A stretch of DNA of 5,348 nt from the NCBI GenBank assembly GCA_041479575.1, contig JBGOYH010000147.1, positions 1 through 5,348 of the forward strand. The letters are read 5' to 3'. Under the pieces are notes generated by a model. That model had not been told where the DNA came from, did no database searches, and saw only the letters and a list, made by a program, of their open reading frames with translations. Shown here piece by piece: positions 1 through 5,208 of the stretch. Both the position numbers and the translations under genes were made by a program. The stretch is from DASPPK01 sp041479575 (GTDB taxonomy: Archaea; Thermoproteota; Bathyarchaeia; Bathyarchaeales; Bathycorpusculaceae). Position 1 is the first letter of the stretch, and the number at the start of each line of letters is the position of its first letter.

Positions 1-204
1 ACCGAGGGCATGAGAAGACGCAAAACCATCCGGGGAAACGTAATTACAGACGAGATTGTGCAGGTGAACATGAAAATCGTGGAGAAGCCGAAAGGCGCTA
101 AAGAAGGCAAGAAACCGAAGGAAAAGAAAGAAGAAAAGGCAGCCGCGCCGAAGGAAGCGGAACAACCAGCACAGCCTCCAGCTCAGCCTCAAAGCAGCTC
201 TTGA
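1..204 (+). CDS. rps6e: Small ribosomal subunit protein eS6 (S6e), C-terminal part, 5'-truncated by window edge
   Basis: Component of the archaeal 30S subunit. The frame is open from base 1 and the gene begins outside the window; the ATG at position 10 is internal. The first visible residues (TEGMRRRKTIRGNVIT, then DEIVQVNMKIVE) match the conserved end of archaeal S6e, where an RRKT.RGN segment is followed by a final strand with the pattern IVQ.N.K.V. About 40 further residues follow, rich in Lys, Glu, Ala, Pro and Gln and ending in three serines. Most archaeal S6e proteins stop soon after the final strand, so this low-complexity tail is an extension, probably disordered and exposed. The TGA stop is at 202-204. 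S6e next to aIF2 gamma is a common archaeal gene order, although here a 381-nt gap separates them. Identification rests on about 30 conserved residues. Confidence 0.88.
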   Translation, partial: TEGMRRRKTIRGNVITDEIVQVNMKIVEKPKGAKEGKKPKEKKEEKAAAPKEAEQPAQPPAQPQSSS

Positions 205-378
205 TGATGACTTAACGTCTTTACCCGCATCAATTCTGATCGATCATCGCAGCTTGCCATGCTGCCATCACCGCGTCTTAGCTCAGGTGTTTTGCTTTCT
301 GCATCTCTCCATAAGGCTCTGGCTGAACACTCCTTACAATACTGTCGGTGCTGAAAACCTAGGGGGAGGGGGTAGGTC

Positions 379-405
379 GTTTTTGGCTATTTTTCAGTTA
401 AAAAC
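379..405 (+). terminator. Possible oligo-T terminator region for the rps6e transcript
   Basis: Two T5 runs (380-384 and 390-394) lie in a short T-rich stretch, and the first can pair with AAAAAC at 400-405. Archaeal transcription ends mainly at oligo-T tracts on the non-template strand, so this is a plausible end for the S6e transcript. It lies about 175 nt after the stop codon. The call is inference from base composition. Confidence 0.3.
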
Positions 406-573
406 TATGTTGGGTAGTCTATACTGCAGGCCTACCTAACGCTTACTCAAAACACAATGTCAAAGCGACTTTTCCGAGCCCTAGAGAGACTGAAGCCAAA
501 ACGAATAACATTGCGAAACGTTCTTATCACTCATAGACAGAAAAGATGTAACAAAACATGCCCGCAAGAAAAC

Positions 574-579
574 TGAGGA
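574..579 (+). promoter_or_regulatory. Shine-Dalgarno of aIF2 gamma
   Basis: TGAGGA lies 6 nt upstream of the ATG at 586 and matches part of the anti-Shine-Dalgarno complement GGAGGTGA. The S24e gene has almost the same leader (GAGGAAAA followed by a few bases and ATG), which supports this start for aIF2 gamma and hence its charged N-terminal extension. Confidence 0.65.
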
Positions 580-585
580 AAATAA

Positions 586-1878
586 ATGTCCACAACAGGA
601 GAAAAACGAGAAAGTCAAGAAAAAGAAAAGCGTGCGAAGCTAGAACGTCAACCGGAAATTAACATTGGCACAATAGGCCACGTTGACCATGGCAAAACAA
701 CACTCGTACAGGCACTGACCGGTGTTTGGGCTTCAAGACACAGTGAAGAGCTCAAAAGAGGCATCACGATCAAACTGGGCTACGCAGACATGCCAGTTTA
801 TGAATGCCCAAAATGCGAACCGCCTAAAAACTATTCGACAAAACCCGTCTGCCCAAACTGCGAGTCAAAAGCCGTCTTTGTCCGAGCAATCAGCTTTGTA
901 GACGCACCAGGACATGAAGCGTTGATGGCAACCATGCTGTCCGGCGCTGCAATAATGGACGGAGCTTTGCTTGTCATAGCGGCAGATGAACCGTGCCCAC
1001 AACCGCAAACAAGAGAACATTTGGCCGCTGCGGATGTCATCGGCATAAGAAACATCATAATAGTCCAAAACAAAATCGACATTGTTGACGAAAAGAGGGC
1101 ACGTCAGAGCTACACTGAAATAAAGAATTTTGTAAAAGGAACCGTCGCTGAAAACGCACCAATCATCCCAATCTCAGCGCAACGAGGAGTAAACATAGAC
1201 ATCCTCCTCACCGCAATGCAAAAACTCATACCGACACCCAAAAGAGACGAAACAAAACCCCCATTCATGTACATAGTCCGTTCCTTTGACACCAACAAAC
1301 CAGGCACCACCGTCGACAAACTGGAAGGCGGAGTCCTCGGAGGCACGATAATCCAAGGAAAATTCAAAGTCGGCGAAGAACTGGAAATACGCCCAGGTAT
1401 GCCGCTTGAAGGAAAGAACACATACGAACCCTTGCTCAGTGAAATCGTAAGCCTTCAAGCCGGCGGAAAAAACGTGACAGAAGCTCACTGCGGCGGACTA
1501 GTGGGCGTCGGAACACTCCTGGACCCATCATACTCAAAAGCGGACAGCCTCATTGGAAACATCGCCGGAAAACAAGGCATGCTTCCCCCTACAGTGTCAG
1601 AACTAATCTTGGAAACACAGATTCTCGACAGAGCCGTAGGCACAAAAGAACTGACGAAGATCGAAGGAGTCACCATGAACGAAACACTACTTCTACACGT
1701 AGGCGCCGCCATAACCCTTGGAAAAGTCTCCTCAATAAGAAAAGACAGTATCCAGATAAAACTCACCCGCCCAGTCTGCGTGCAAACCGGGTCAAGAGTT
1801 GCTTTAAGCAGAAAAATCGCAGGCAGATGGCGGCTAATAGGTTTTGGAATGATACGTTACAATGACGGCGCAGCCTAA
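586..1878 (+). CDS. eif2g: Translation initiation factor aIF2 subunit gamma (GTPase)
   Basis: GTP-binding core subunit of the heterotrimeric factor that delivers initiator Met-tRNA to the small ribosomal subunit. Of its 430 residues, the G domain spans roughly 23-220: G1 GHVDHGKT (31-38), switch 1 RGITIKLGYA (58-67), G3 DAPGH (106-110), G4 NKID (162-165) and G5 SAQ (197-199). A zinc knuckle with cysteines 74, 77, 89 and 92 sits between G1 and G3, typical of e/aIF2 gamma. Two beta-barrel domains follow, and the ending (SRKIAGRWRLIGFG) is characteristic. The TRELTK-tRNA-type elongation factors and SelB are less likely because of the zinc knuckle and this C-terminus. The protein is about 20 residues longer than usual because of a charged N-terminus (residues 1-22). 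A Shine-Dalgarno at 574-579 supports the start. It overlaps the next gene by 17 nt. Confidence 0.97.
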   Translation: MSTTGEKRESQEKEKRAKLERQPEINIGTIGHVDHGKTTLVQALTGVWASRHSEELKRGITIKLGYADMPVYECPKCEPPKNYSTKPVCPNCESKAVFVRAISFVDAPGHEALMATMLSGAAIMDGALLVIAADEPCPQPQTREHLAAADVIGIRNIIIVQNKIDIVDEKRARQSYTEIKNFVKGTVAENAPIIPISAQRGVNIDILLTAMQKLIPTPKRDETKPPFMYIVRSFDTNKPGTTVDKLEGGVLGGTIIQGKFKVGEELEIRPGMPLEGKNTYEPLLSEIVSLQAGGKNVTEAHCGGLVGVGTLLDPSYSKADSLIGNIAGKQGMLPPTVSELILETQILDRAVGTKELTKIEGVTMNETLLLHVGAAITLGKVSSIRKDSIQIKLTRPVCVQTGSRVALSRKIAGRWRLIGFGMIRYNDGAA

Positions 1879-2287
1879 GCCAACAAGAAAGACTCTGAAA
1901 ATCATACTAGACGCGAACGCCTTGTTTGTTCCACTTCAATTCAACATCGACATTTTCGAAGAACTGAAGAAACTTCTGAACAGGAATTTTGAGCCCATAG
2001 TGCTTTTCCCAACCCACGTGGAACTCGAGAGAATAGCAGGCCAAGCCTCTCCTGAGACACGGAAAAAAGCGACTTACGCATTGAAGCTAGCTGAAAAATG
2101 CAAACTAATGAAGGTCCCTAAAAGAAAGGAAACCTCCACAGACGACCTCATAGTCCACGTGGCCAGCAAGTACAAGTACTCAGTTTTCACTAACGATAGA
2201 CAACTCAGAAACAGGCTAAGAGATATAAATGTGCCAGTTATCTATGTGAGACAAAAGTCACGTCTAGAAATTGACGGGAGGCTATAA
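1862..2287 (+). CDS. PIN-domain protein, Fcf1/VapC-like putative endoribonuclease
   Basis: A 141-residue protein that is essentially one PIN domain, a fold of metal-dependent RNases. Visible candidate metal ligands are D17 in ILDANAL, E54 in THVELERI, D94/D95 in STDDLIVHVA and D112 in FTNDRQLRNRL. The TND.xLR ending with a following VPVIYVRQ strand fits the Fcf1/Utp24-like archaeal group rather than typical plasmid VapC toxins. No antitoxin gene precedes it. The start overlaps the end of aIF2 gamma by 17 nt in another frame, suggesting translational coupling. Its position beside aIF2 gamma and the Rpo7-Spt4 genes recurs in archaea, which favours a housekeeping role such as rRNA processing (inference). 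The exact substrate cannot be told from the sequence. Confidence 0.88.
   Translation: MTAQPKPTRKTLKIILDANALFVPLQFNIDIFEELKKLLNRNFEPIVLFPTHVELERIAGQASPETRKKATYALKLAEKCKLMKVPKRKETSTDDLIVHVASKYKYSVFTNDRQLRNRLRDINVPVIYVRQKSRLEIDGRL
2276..2281 (+). promoter_or_regulatory. Shine-Dalgarno that decides the CTG start of Rpo7
   Basis: GGGAGG lies inside the last codons of the PIN gene (Asp-Gly-Arg-Leu-stop), 9 nt upstream of the CTG at 2291. It is among the strongest ribosome binding sites in the window. No ATG, GTG or TTG lies at suitable spacing in the Rpo7 frame, so it points to CTG initiation. Confidence 0.7.
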
Positions 2288-2290
2288 CCC

Positions 2291-2890
2291 CTGTTTAAAC
2301 TTATAACCCGAGAAGACACCATTCGCATTCCGCCTGACACATTCGGCAACCCACTGGAAGCCGTAGGACACCAGCAGGTAAAAGCGAAATACGAAGGCGT
2401 TGTCGACGAGGAGCTAGGCTACGTTATTGCCGTAACAGAAGTCAAAGTAAGCTCCATCGGAAAAATAATCCCTGGCGACGGCGCCACATACCACAAAGTC
2501 AACTTTTCACTATTAACATTCTACCCCAAAATCCAAGAAGTCGTAGAGGGCGAGGTAGTTGAAATCGCCGATTTCGGCGCCTTCGTCCGCATCGGCCCCA
2601 TCGACGCGTTGCTCCACGTCTCACAACTCATGGACGACTTCATATCCTACGACGAAAAGCAAGGAGTCCTACTGGGAAAAGAAAGCAAACGCAGACTGAT
2701 GAGCGGCGATCAAGTTCGCGTACGCATAACCGCAGTCTCACTCGGCAGAGCTGGAAGCTCAGGAAAAATCGGCGTGACAGCCAGACAACCTTTCCTCGGC
2801 AAGCTCGAATGGATTGACACCGACCTGCAGAAGATGAAGGAAGCTGCAGAAAAGAAACCCGCCGAAAAGAAGGCGAAGACAAGTGAGTGA
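2291..2890 (+). CDS. rpo7: DNA-directed RNA polymerase subunit Rpo7 (RpoE'), CTG start
   Basis: Stalk subunit of archaeal RNA polymerase, the homologue of eukaryotic Rpb7; it pairs with Rpo4 and binds emerging RNA. Of its 199 residues, the N-terminal tip domain spans about 1-80 (start FKLITREDTIRIPP, and GDGATYH at 62-68). An S1 RNA-binding domain follows (about 82-170), with VEGEVVEIADFGAFVRIGP and LLHVSQLMDD. It ends RQPFLGKLEWI plus a 25-residue Lys/Glu-rich tail. The start is placed at CTG 2291 because family homology begins exactly there (archaeal homologues start M-[YF]-K), a GGGAGG site lies 9 nt upstream, and an in-frame TAA precedes it by one codon. The first ATG/GTG/TTG codon in frame is TTG at 2609, in the middle of the S1 domain. 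It lies 3 nt after the PIN gene and overlaps Spt4 by 8 nt. Confidence 0.93.
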   Translation: MFKLITREDTIRIPPDTFGNPLEAVGHQQVKAKYEGVVDEELGYVIAVTEVKVSSIGKIIPGDGATYHKVNFSLLTFYPKIQEVVEGEVVEIADFGAFVRIGPIDALLHVSQLMDDFISYDEKQGVLLGKESKRRLMSGDQVRVRITAVSLGRAGSSGKIGVTARQPFLGKLEWIDTDLQKMKEAAEKKPAEKKAKTSE

Positions 2891-3068
2891 GAAAGCCTGC
2901 GCCAACTGTCACTTTCTTACAAAAGAAAACGTTTGTTCCAAATGCAGAGGAACAAGCCTGAGCGACGATTTCAGCGGCTTGGTAATAATTTTTGACCCTG
3001 AAAACTCAGAAATAGCAAAGGCCATGAACATCAAAGAAAAAGGCCGTTTTGCATTAAGGGTCAGATGA
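2883..3068 (+). CDS. spt4: Transcription elongation factor Spt4 (RpoE'')
   Basis: Small zinc protein that binds Spt5 and stabilises its clamp on RNA polymerase during elongation. At 61 residues it has the usual length of archaeal Spt4. Four zinc ligands are visible as CANC (C6, C9) and CSKC (C18, C21), followed by the typical segment SDDFSGLVIIFDPENSEIAK and an ending in which a small basic strand (GRFALRVR) closes the protein. The start is GTG at 2883, overlapping the end of Rpo7 by 8 nt, so it is probably translated by coupling. Rpo7-Spt4 adjacency is a classic archaeal pair. The stop is followed by one base and then the ATG of the next gene. Confidence 0.95.
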   Translation: MSEKACANCHFLTKENVCSKCRGTSLSDDFSGLVIIFDPENSEIAKAMNIKEKGRFALRVR

Positions 3069-3069
3069 A

Positions 3070-3603
3070 ATGCCGATTAAACACTACCTCACTCCAGAAT
3101 TGAGGGTAAGACTGAAACAACCGTTGGGCATTTTGATTCGAGGCTCCTTTGTTGACACAGCGAAAAGATTCAGGGGCATGGTAGAGAAAGAAAGACCTCC
3201 GAGCATAATTGCCGTAGGGGATACAGTTTCAAAGAACCTTGCGGAGAGCAGTTTCTCCCCATTGTTGTCAATCATAGATAACAAGTGCATGAGAAAAAGC
3301 ACGACGCCGGCCAAGCTGACAGCAGACCAAACCGTCTACGTCAAGAACCCTCAAGGAACAATTACAGAAGAAGCCGAAACTGCCATAGAAAGCGCATTGA
3401 AAGGCAGTCAACACGTCAAAATGGTCGTTGACGGAGAGGAAGATTTGCTGACGCTTGTCGCCATTGCTCATGCAGTTGAAGGCTCTTTTGTCATATATGG
3501 CCAACCATACGAAGGCATCGTAGTAGTCAAGGTAACACCTGAAAAGAAAACAGAAATCGCGGCAATCCTAAAGTCAATGGAAAACGTTCAAAAAGCTAAA
3601 TAA
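3070..3603 (+). CDS. GTP-dependent dephospho-CoA kinase (DUF359 family)
   Basis: Likely catalyses the last step of coenzyme A synthesis, phosphorylating the ribose 3'-hydroxyl of dephospho-CoA using GTP. This archaeal enzyme family is unrelated to bacterial CoaE. The 177-residue protein has the expected length and the family motifs: LGILIRGS (19-26), VGDTVSKNL (49-57), SIIDNK with D70, VKNPQGTIT (91-99), VDGEEDLLTL (120-129) and YGQPYEGIVVV (143-153). The acidic residues D51, D70 and E124/D125 are candidates for the metal and substrate sites (inference from the family). It begins one nucleotide after the Spt4 stop, with AAGGG at 3056-3060 as possible Shine-Dalgarno. The gene commonly follows spt4 in archaea even though its metabolic role is distinct from its neighbours. 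Confidence 0.92.
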   Translation: MPIKHYLTPELRVRLKQPLGILIRGSFVDTAKRFRGMVEKERPPSIIAVGDTVSKNLAESSFSPLLSIIDNKCMRKSTTPAKLTADQTVYVKNPQGTITEEAETAIESALKGSQHVKMVVDGEEDLLTLVAIAHAVEGSFVIYGQPYEGIVVVKVTPEKKTEIAAILKSMENVQKAK

Positions 3604-3634
3604 GAGCGTGTAGCATCAAGTCAACACCGCAAAC

Positions 3635-3639
3635 GAGGA
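3635..3639 (+). promoter_or_regulatory. Shine-Dalgarno of S24e
   Basis: GAGGA lies 6 nt before the ATG at 3646. The 42-nt gap after the kinase gene holds this site and no clear TATA box, so S24e is probably co-transcribed with the genes upstream. Confidence 0.6.
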
Positions 3640-3645
3640 AAAATC

Positions 3646-3957
3646 ATGGAAGTCAAGATAATATCCGAGAAAGAAAACCCGCTGCTGAAACGAAAAGAAG
3701 TTCGTTTCCACGTCAAACACGACGCAGCTGCAACCCCGCAGAGACTTGAAATCAGGAAAGCGGTCGCAGATGCGTTGAAGGCGAATGTTGATCTGGTTTT
3801 TGTGAAAAGATTTGAGACAAGGTCAGGCATGCACATGGCTGTTGGCGTGGCGAACCTTTATGATTCTGTTGATCATGCTAAACTTGTCGAGCCTGAATAC
3901 GTAGTCAAAAGAAATGTTCCTCCTCCGAAACCCAAAGAGGAAGAGAAGAAGGAGTAG
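3646..3957 (+). CDS. rps24e: Small ribosomal subunit protein eS24 (S24e)
   Basis: Component of the archaeal/eukaryotic small ribosomal subunit. The 103 residues begin MEVKIISEKENPLLKRKEV, the typical S24e opening with the NPLLKR motif. They continue through RFHVKHDAAATPQRLEIRKAVA in shorter conserved blocks and then LVFVKRFETRSGMHMAVGVANLYDS, where the F-T-R-.G segment is conserved. The last 15 residues are a Pro/Lys/Glu-rich tail. The start is supported by GAGGA 6 nt upstream. The S27ae gene follows 8 nt after the stop, the usual archaeal order. Confidence 0.95.
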   Translation: MEVKIISEKENPLLKRKEVRFHVKHDAAATPQRLEIRKAVADALKANVDLVFVKRFETRSGMHMAVGVANLYDSVDHAKLVEPEYVVKRNVPPPKPKEEEKKE

Positions 3958-3965
3958 AATAGACG

Positions 3966-4286
3966 ATGTCGAAGAAAGCGGAGAAGAAAGAAGCGCCCAA
4001 GAAAGGAGAAGAGCCTAAGAAAGAAGCAAAGAAGTTAGAAGAAAAACCTGTAGAAGCACCGAAAGAAGAAGCGAAACCTGAGAAAGCTGAAAAAGCTCCG
4101 AAACCTGAGAAAAAGAAGAAGGAAGAGAAGGGTGTTTTCAAGCTCTACAAGGTTGAATCTGACAAAGTTGTTAGGCTTCGTCCAACGTGCGAACGTTGCG
4201 GACCAGGATATTTCATGGCAGATCACGGCAACAGATACACATGCGGGCACTGCGGGTTCACGCATTACAAACCTGCCAAGGAATAA
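3966..4286 (+). CDS. rps27ae: Small ribosomal subunit protein eS31 (S27ae) with long charged N-terminal extension
   Basis: Zinc-ribbon protein of the small subunit, the archaeal homologue of the ribosomal half of eukaryotic ubiquitin-S27a. The core spans about 56-106: FKLYKVESDKVVRLRPTCERC, with zinc ligands C75, C78, C93 and C96, and GGHC-type second knuckle CGHCGF, ending in a short tail. Archaeal S27ae is normally about 50-65 residues, whereas this one has 106. The extra 55 residues are almost only Lys, Glu, Ala and Pro. No ATG, GTG or TTG codon lies in frame between the ATG at 3966 and Met84, so no shorter start exists and the extension is real. AAGGAG at 3949-3954, inside the S24e end, is a plausible Shine-Dalgarno 11 nt upstream. 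Confidence 0.94.
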   Translation: MSKKAEKKEAPKKGEEPKKEAKKLEEKPVEAPKEEAKPEKAEKAPKPEKKKKEEKGVFKLYKVESDKVVRLRPTCERCGPGYFMADHGNRYTCGHCGFTHYKPAKE

Positions 4287-4290
4287 ACAT

Positions 4291-4298
4291 CTTTAAAT
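4291..4298 (+). promoter_or_regulatory. TATA box of the SecB-like gene, leaderless promoter
   Basis: CTTTAAAT begins 4 nt after the S27ae stop, and its centre lies about 26-27 nt upstream of the ATG at 4321. Archaeal TATA boxes sit about 26 nt before the transcription start, so the transcript would begin at or next to the start codon. No Shine-Dalgarno is seen between the box and the ATG, consistent with a leaderless mRNA. Confidence 0.6.
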
Positions 4299-4320
4299 CA
4301 TCCGCCGTTCTAGCTTCTTG

Positions 4321-4758
4321 ATGGTTTCAGAAATGCTCAAGGTAAACGTTATCATATCAAACATTTCCGCCGAACGCTTCCTAGACTTTCGAAAACCCTT
4401 CCCGCAAATCCACATAAACACAAACCTCAACCTGACGAATATGGAGAAGGAACCGGACGATTCACTGGAAGTCCCGTTCATCCTCACGATCAGCTACAAC
4501 CCTTCAGTAGCCCAGATTAATCTGAAGGGAACAGCATACGTGGTCGGAGACAAAAGCGAAATAGAAAAAGCCTACAAGGACTATGAAGAAAAGAAACCGC
4601 CGCCACCAATAATAATACAGTCAGTATCAAACGTCGCCTTCATCGAATCTGTCCTGATATCAAGAACCTTGAACGTTCCGCCGCCTATTCCGCTGCCTCA
4701 GATACCTGAGAATAAACCTGTCGAGAAGAAATCCTCAGACAGAGATTACACCGCCTAA
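4321..4758 (+). CDS. Uncharacterised protein, possible SecB-like chaperone
   Basis: A 145-residue protein that I cannot name with certainty. No signal peptide or membrane segment is seen. Its order of elements fits SecB (about 155 residues in E. coli): a strand near ISAERFLDF; a second strand IHINTNLNL; a loop with acidic residues; long strands VPFILTISY and QINLKGTAYVVG; a charged helix (KSEIEKAYKDYEEK); a proline run; a long helix IIIQSVSNVAFIESVLISRT; and a final PPPIPLPQI where SecB has a LPPVNF-like end. The tail is polar. SecB holds preproteins unfolded for export, and SecB-like proteins also act with toxin-antitoxin pairs, but no toxin gene is adjacent. ATG 4321 is chosen over TTG 4318, one codon earlier, because of the TATA spacing. 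The gene converges on rps19 with 15 nt between stops. Confidence 0.75.
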   Translation: MVSEMLKVNVIISNISAERFLDFRKPFPQIHINTNLNLTNMEKEPDDSLEVPFILTISYNPSVAQINLKGTAYVVGDKSEIEKAYKDYEEKKPPPPIIIQSVSNVAFIESVLISRTLNVPPPIPLPQIPENKPVEKKSSDRDYTA

Positions 4759-4773
4759 AAGAGGCTAAGCAGT

Positions 4774-5178
4774 TTATTTCAGCGGCACGTACATCGAAGA
4801 ACGAGAAGCACCGATACCTGGGGTTCCATGTCTCACAGGCTTGTTTGTAATCGCGAATTCACCCAAGTAGTGCCCAATCATTTCAGGCTTTATCTCCACC
4901 TGCACAAACTCTTTCCCATTGTGCACCCCAACTGTCAATCCAACCATTTCTGGAAGAATAATCATATTCCGCACGTGCGTCTTTACTGCAGGATTGCCTC
5001 CTTTCCGTTGCTCCTCCCTTGCCTGTCTGACCTTTTCAAGCAGTATTCTCTGTTCGGGTTGAAGACCGCGATGAAGACTCCGTCTTTGCCGCGAGGGCAG
5101 AAGGTCTATGAACTCGTCCATTGACATGCCTTGCAGTTGGCTCAGGTTCAATCCGCGATACATGAATTCTTTCGGCAT
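4774..5178 (-). CDS. rps19: Small ribosomal subunit protein uS19
   Basis: Protein of the small-subunit head, near the A-site finger of the large subunit. The 134 residues match archaeal S19: N-terminal EFMYRGLNLSQLQGMSMDEF, then LLPSRQRRSLHRGL and PEQ..LLEKVR. The conserved core is NMIILPEMVGLTVGVHNGKE, followed by V.IKPEMIGHYLGEFA, and the ending is GTPGIGASRSSM with YVPLK. The archaeal-type N-terminal arm (about 50 residues) is present and the length is normal. The ATG is supported by AGGTGA 6 nt upstream. It lies 30 nt downstream of rpl2, as in the S10-type ribosomal operon. Nothing follows it on this strand: a converging gene ends 15 nt away where rpl22 would be expected. Confidence 0.97.
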   Translation of the reverse strand: MPKEFMYRGLNLSQLQGMSMDEFIDLLPSRQRRSLHRGLQPEQRILLEKVRQAREEQRKGGNPAVKTHVRNMIILPEMVGLTVGVHNGKEFVQVEIKPEMIGHYLGEFAITNKPVRHGTPGIGASRSSMYVPLK

Positions 5179-5184
5179 TCTTCT

Positions 5185-5190
5185 TCACCT
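5185..5190 (-). promoter_or_regulatory. Shine-Dalgarno of S19
   Basis: On the minus strand AGGTGA lies 6 nt before the rps19 ATG and matches the anti-Shine-Dalgarno complement closely. It falls in the 30-nt gap after rpl2, which contains no separate promoter element, so the two genes are probably co-transcribed. Confidence 0.7.
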
Positions 5191-5208
5191 GATCCGTAGT
5201 TCTTAATG

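Larger units (their letters stand above)
205..585. other. 381-nt intergenic region without a credible gene
   Basis: No convincing coding or stable RNA gene is seen. Contents in order: a perfect 10-bp palindrome TGATCGATCA (237-246); a small GCAGC/GCTGC hairpin (249-253 with 261-265, 7-nt loop); a G-rich tract of two runs of five G separated by one A (362-372); an 8-bp stem joining 371-378 to 429-436 across a 50-nt loop; and an inner stem of GTTTTT (379-384) with AAAAAC (400-405). Two T5 runs lie at 380-384 and 390-394. From about 440 the sequence becomes purine-rich. A weak promoter-like element, CGAAAC (514-519) followed by TTCTTATC (521-528), could serve aIF2 gamma with a leader of roughly 35 nt. 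The region probably separates the rps6e transcript from the aIF2 gamma transcript. Confidence 0.6.

Noticed and set aside
204..239. Possible C/D box guide RNA: ATGATGA (204-210) and CTGA (236-239)
   Set aside because: No D' and C' pair at the usual spacing and no terminal stem between the flanks; the C-like motif overlaps the S6e stop codon. Chance match.
254..439. 61-codon open frame with TTG start in the intergenic gap
   Set aside because: No Shine-Dalgarno, no recognisable motif, unusual Cys/His-rich start and it runs through the G-rich tract and T runs; looks like chance reading of non-coding DNA.
831..1766. Several minus-strand frames across aIF2 gamma
   Set aside because: All lie opposite a fully conserved GTPase gene and show no independent motifs or start signals.
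1862..2287. PIN protein as the toxin of a toxin-antitoxin pair
   Set aside because: No small antitoxin gene is adjacent; it sits in a conserved housekeeping cluster and overlaps aIF2 gamma.
2293..2307. TATA-like sequence GTTTAAAC/TTATAA at the start of Rpo7
   Set aside because: Transcription would begin near 2325, inside the gene and with no suitable start codon downstream; the sequence encodes conserved Rpo7 residues.
3905..4141. Minus-strand Phe/Ser-rich open frame
   Set aside because: It is the antisense reading of the Lys/Glu-rich S24e tail and S27ae extension; purine-rich coding DNA gives such open frames automatically.
4828..5124. Plus-strand 98-codon frame opposite rps19
   Set aside because: Entirely within the conserved S19 gene on the other strand, with no family features of its own.
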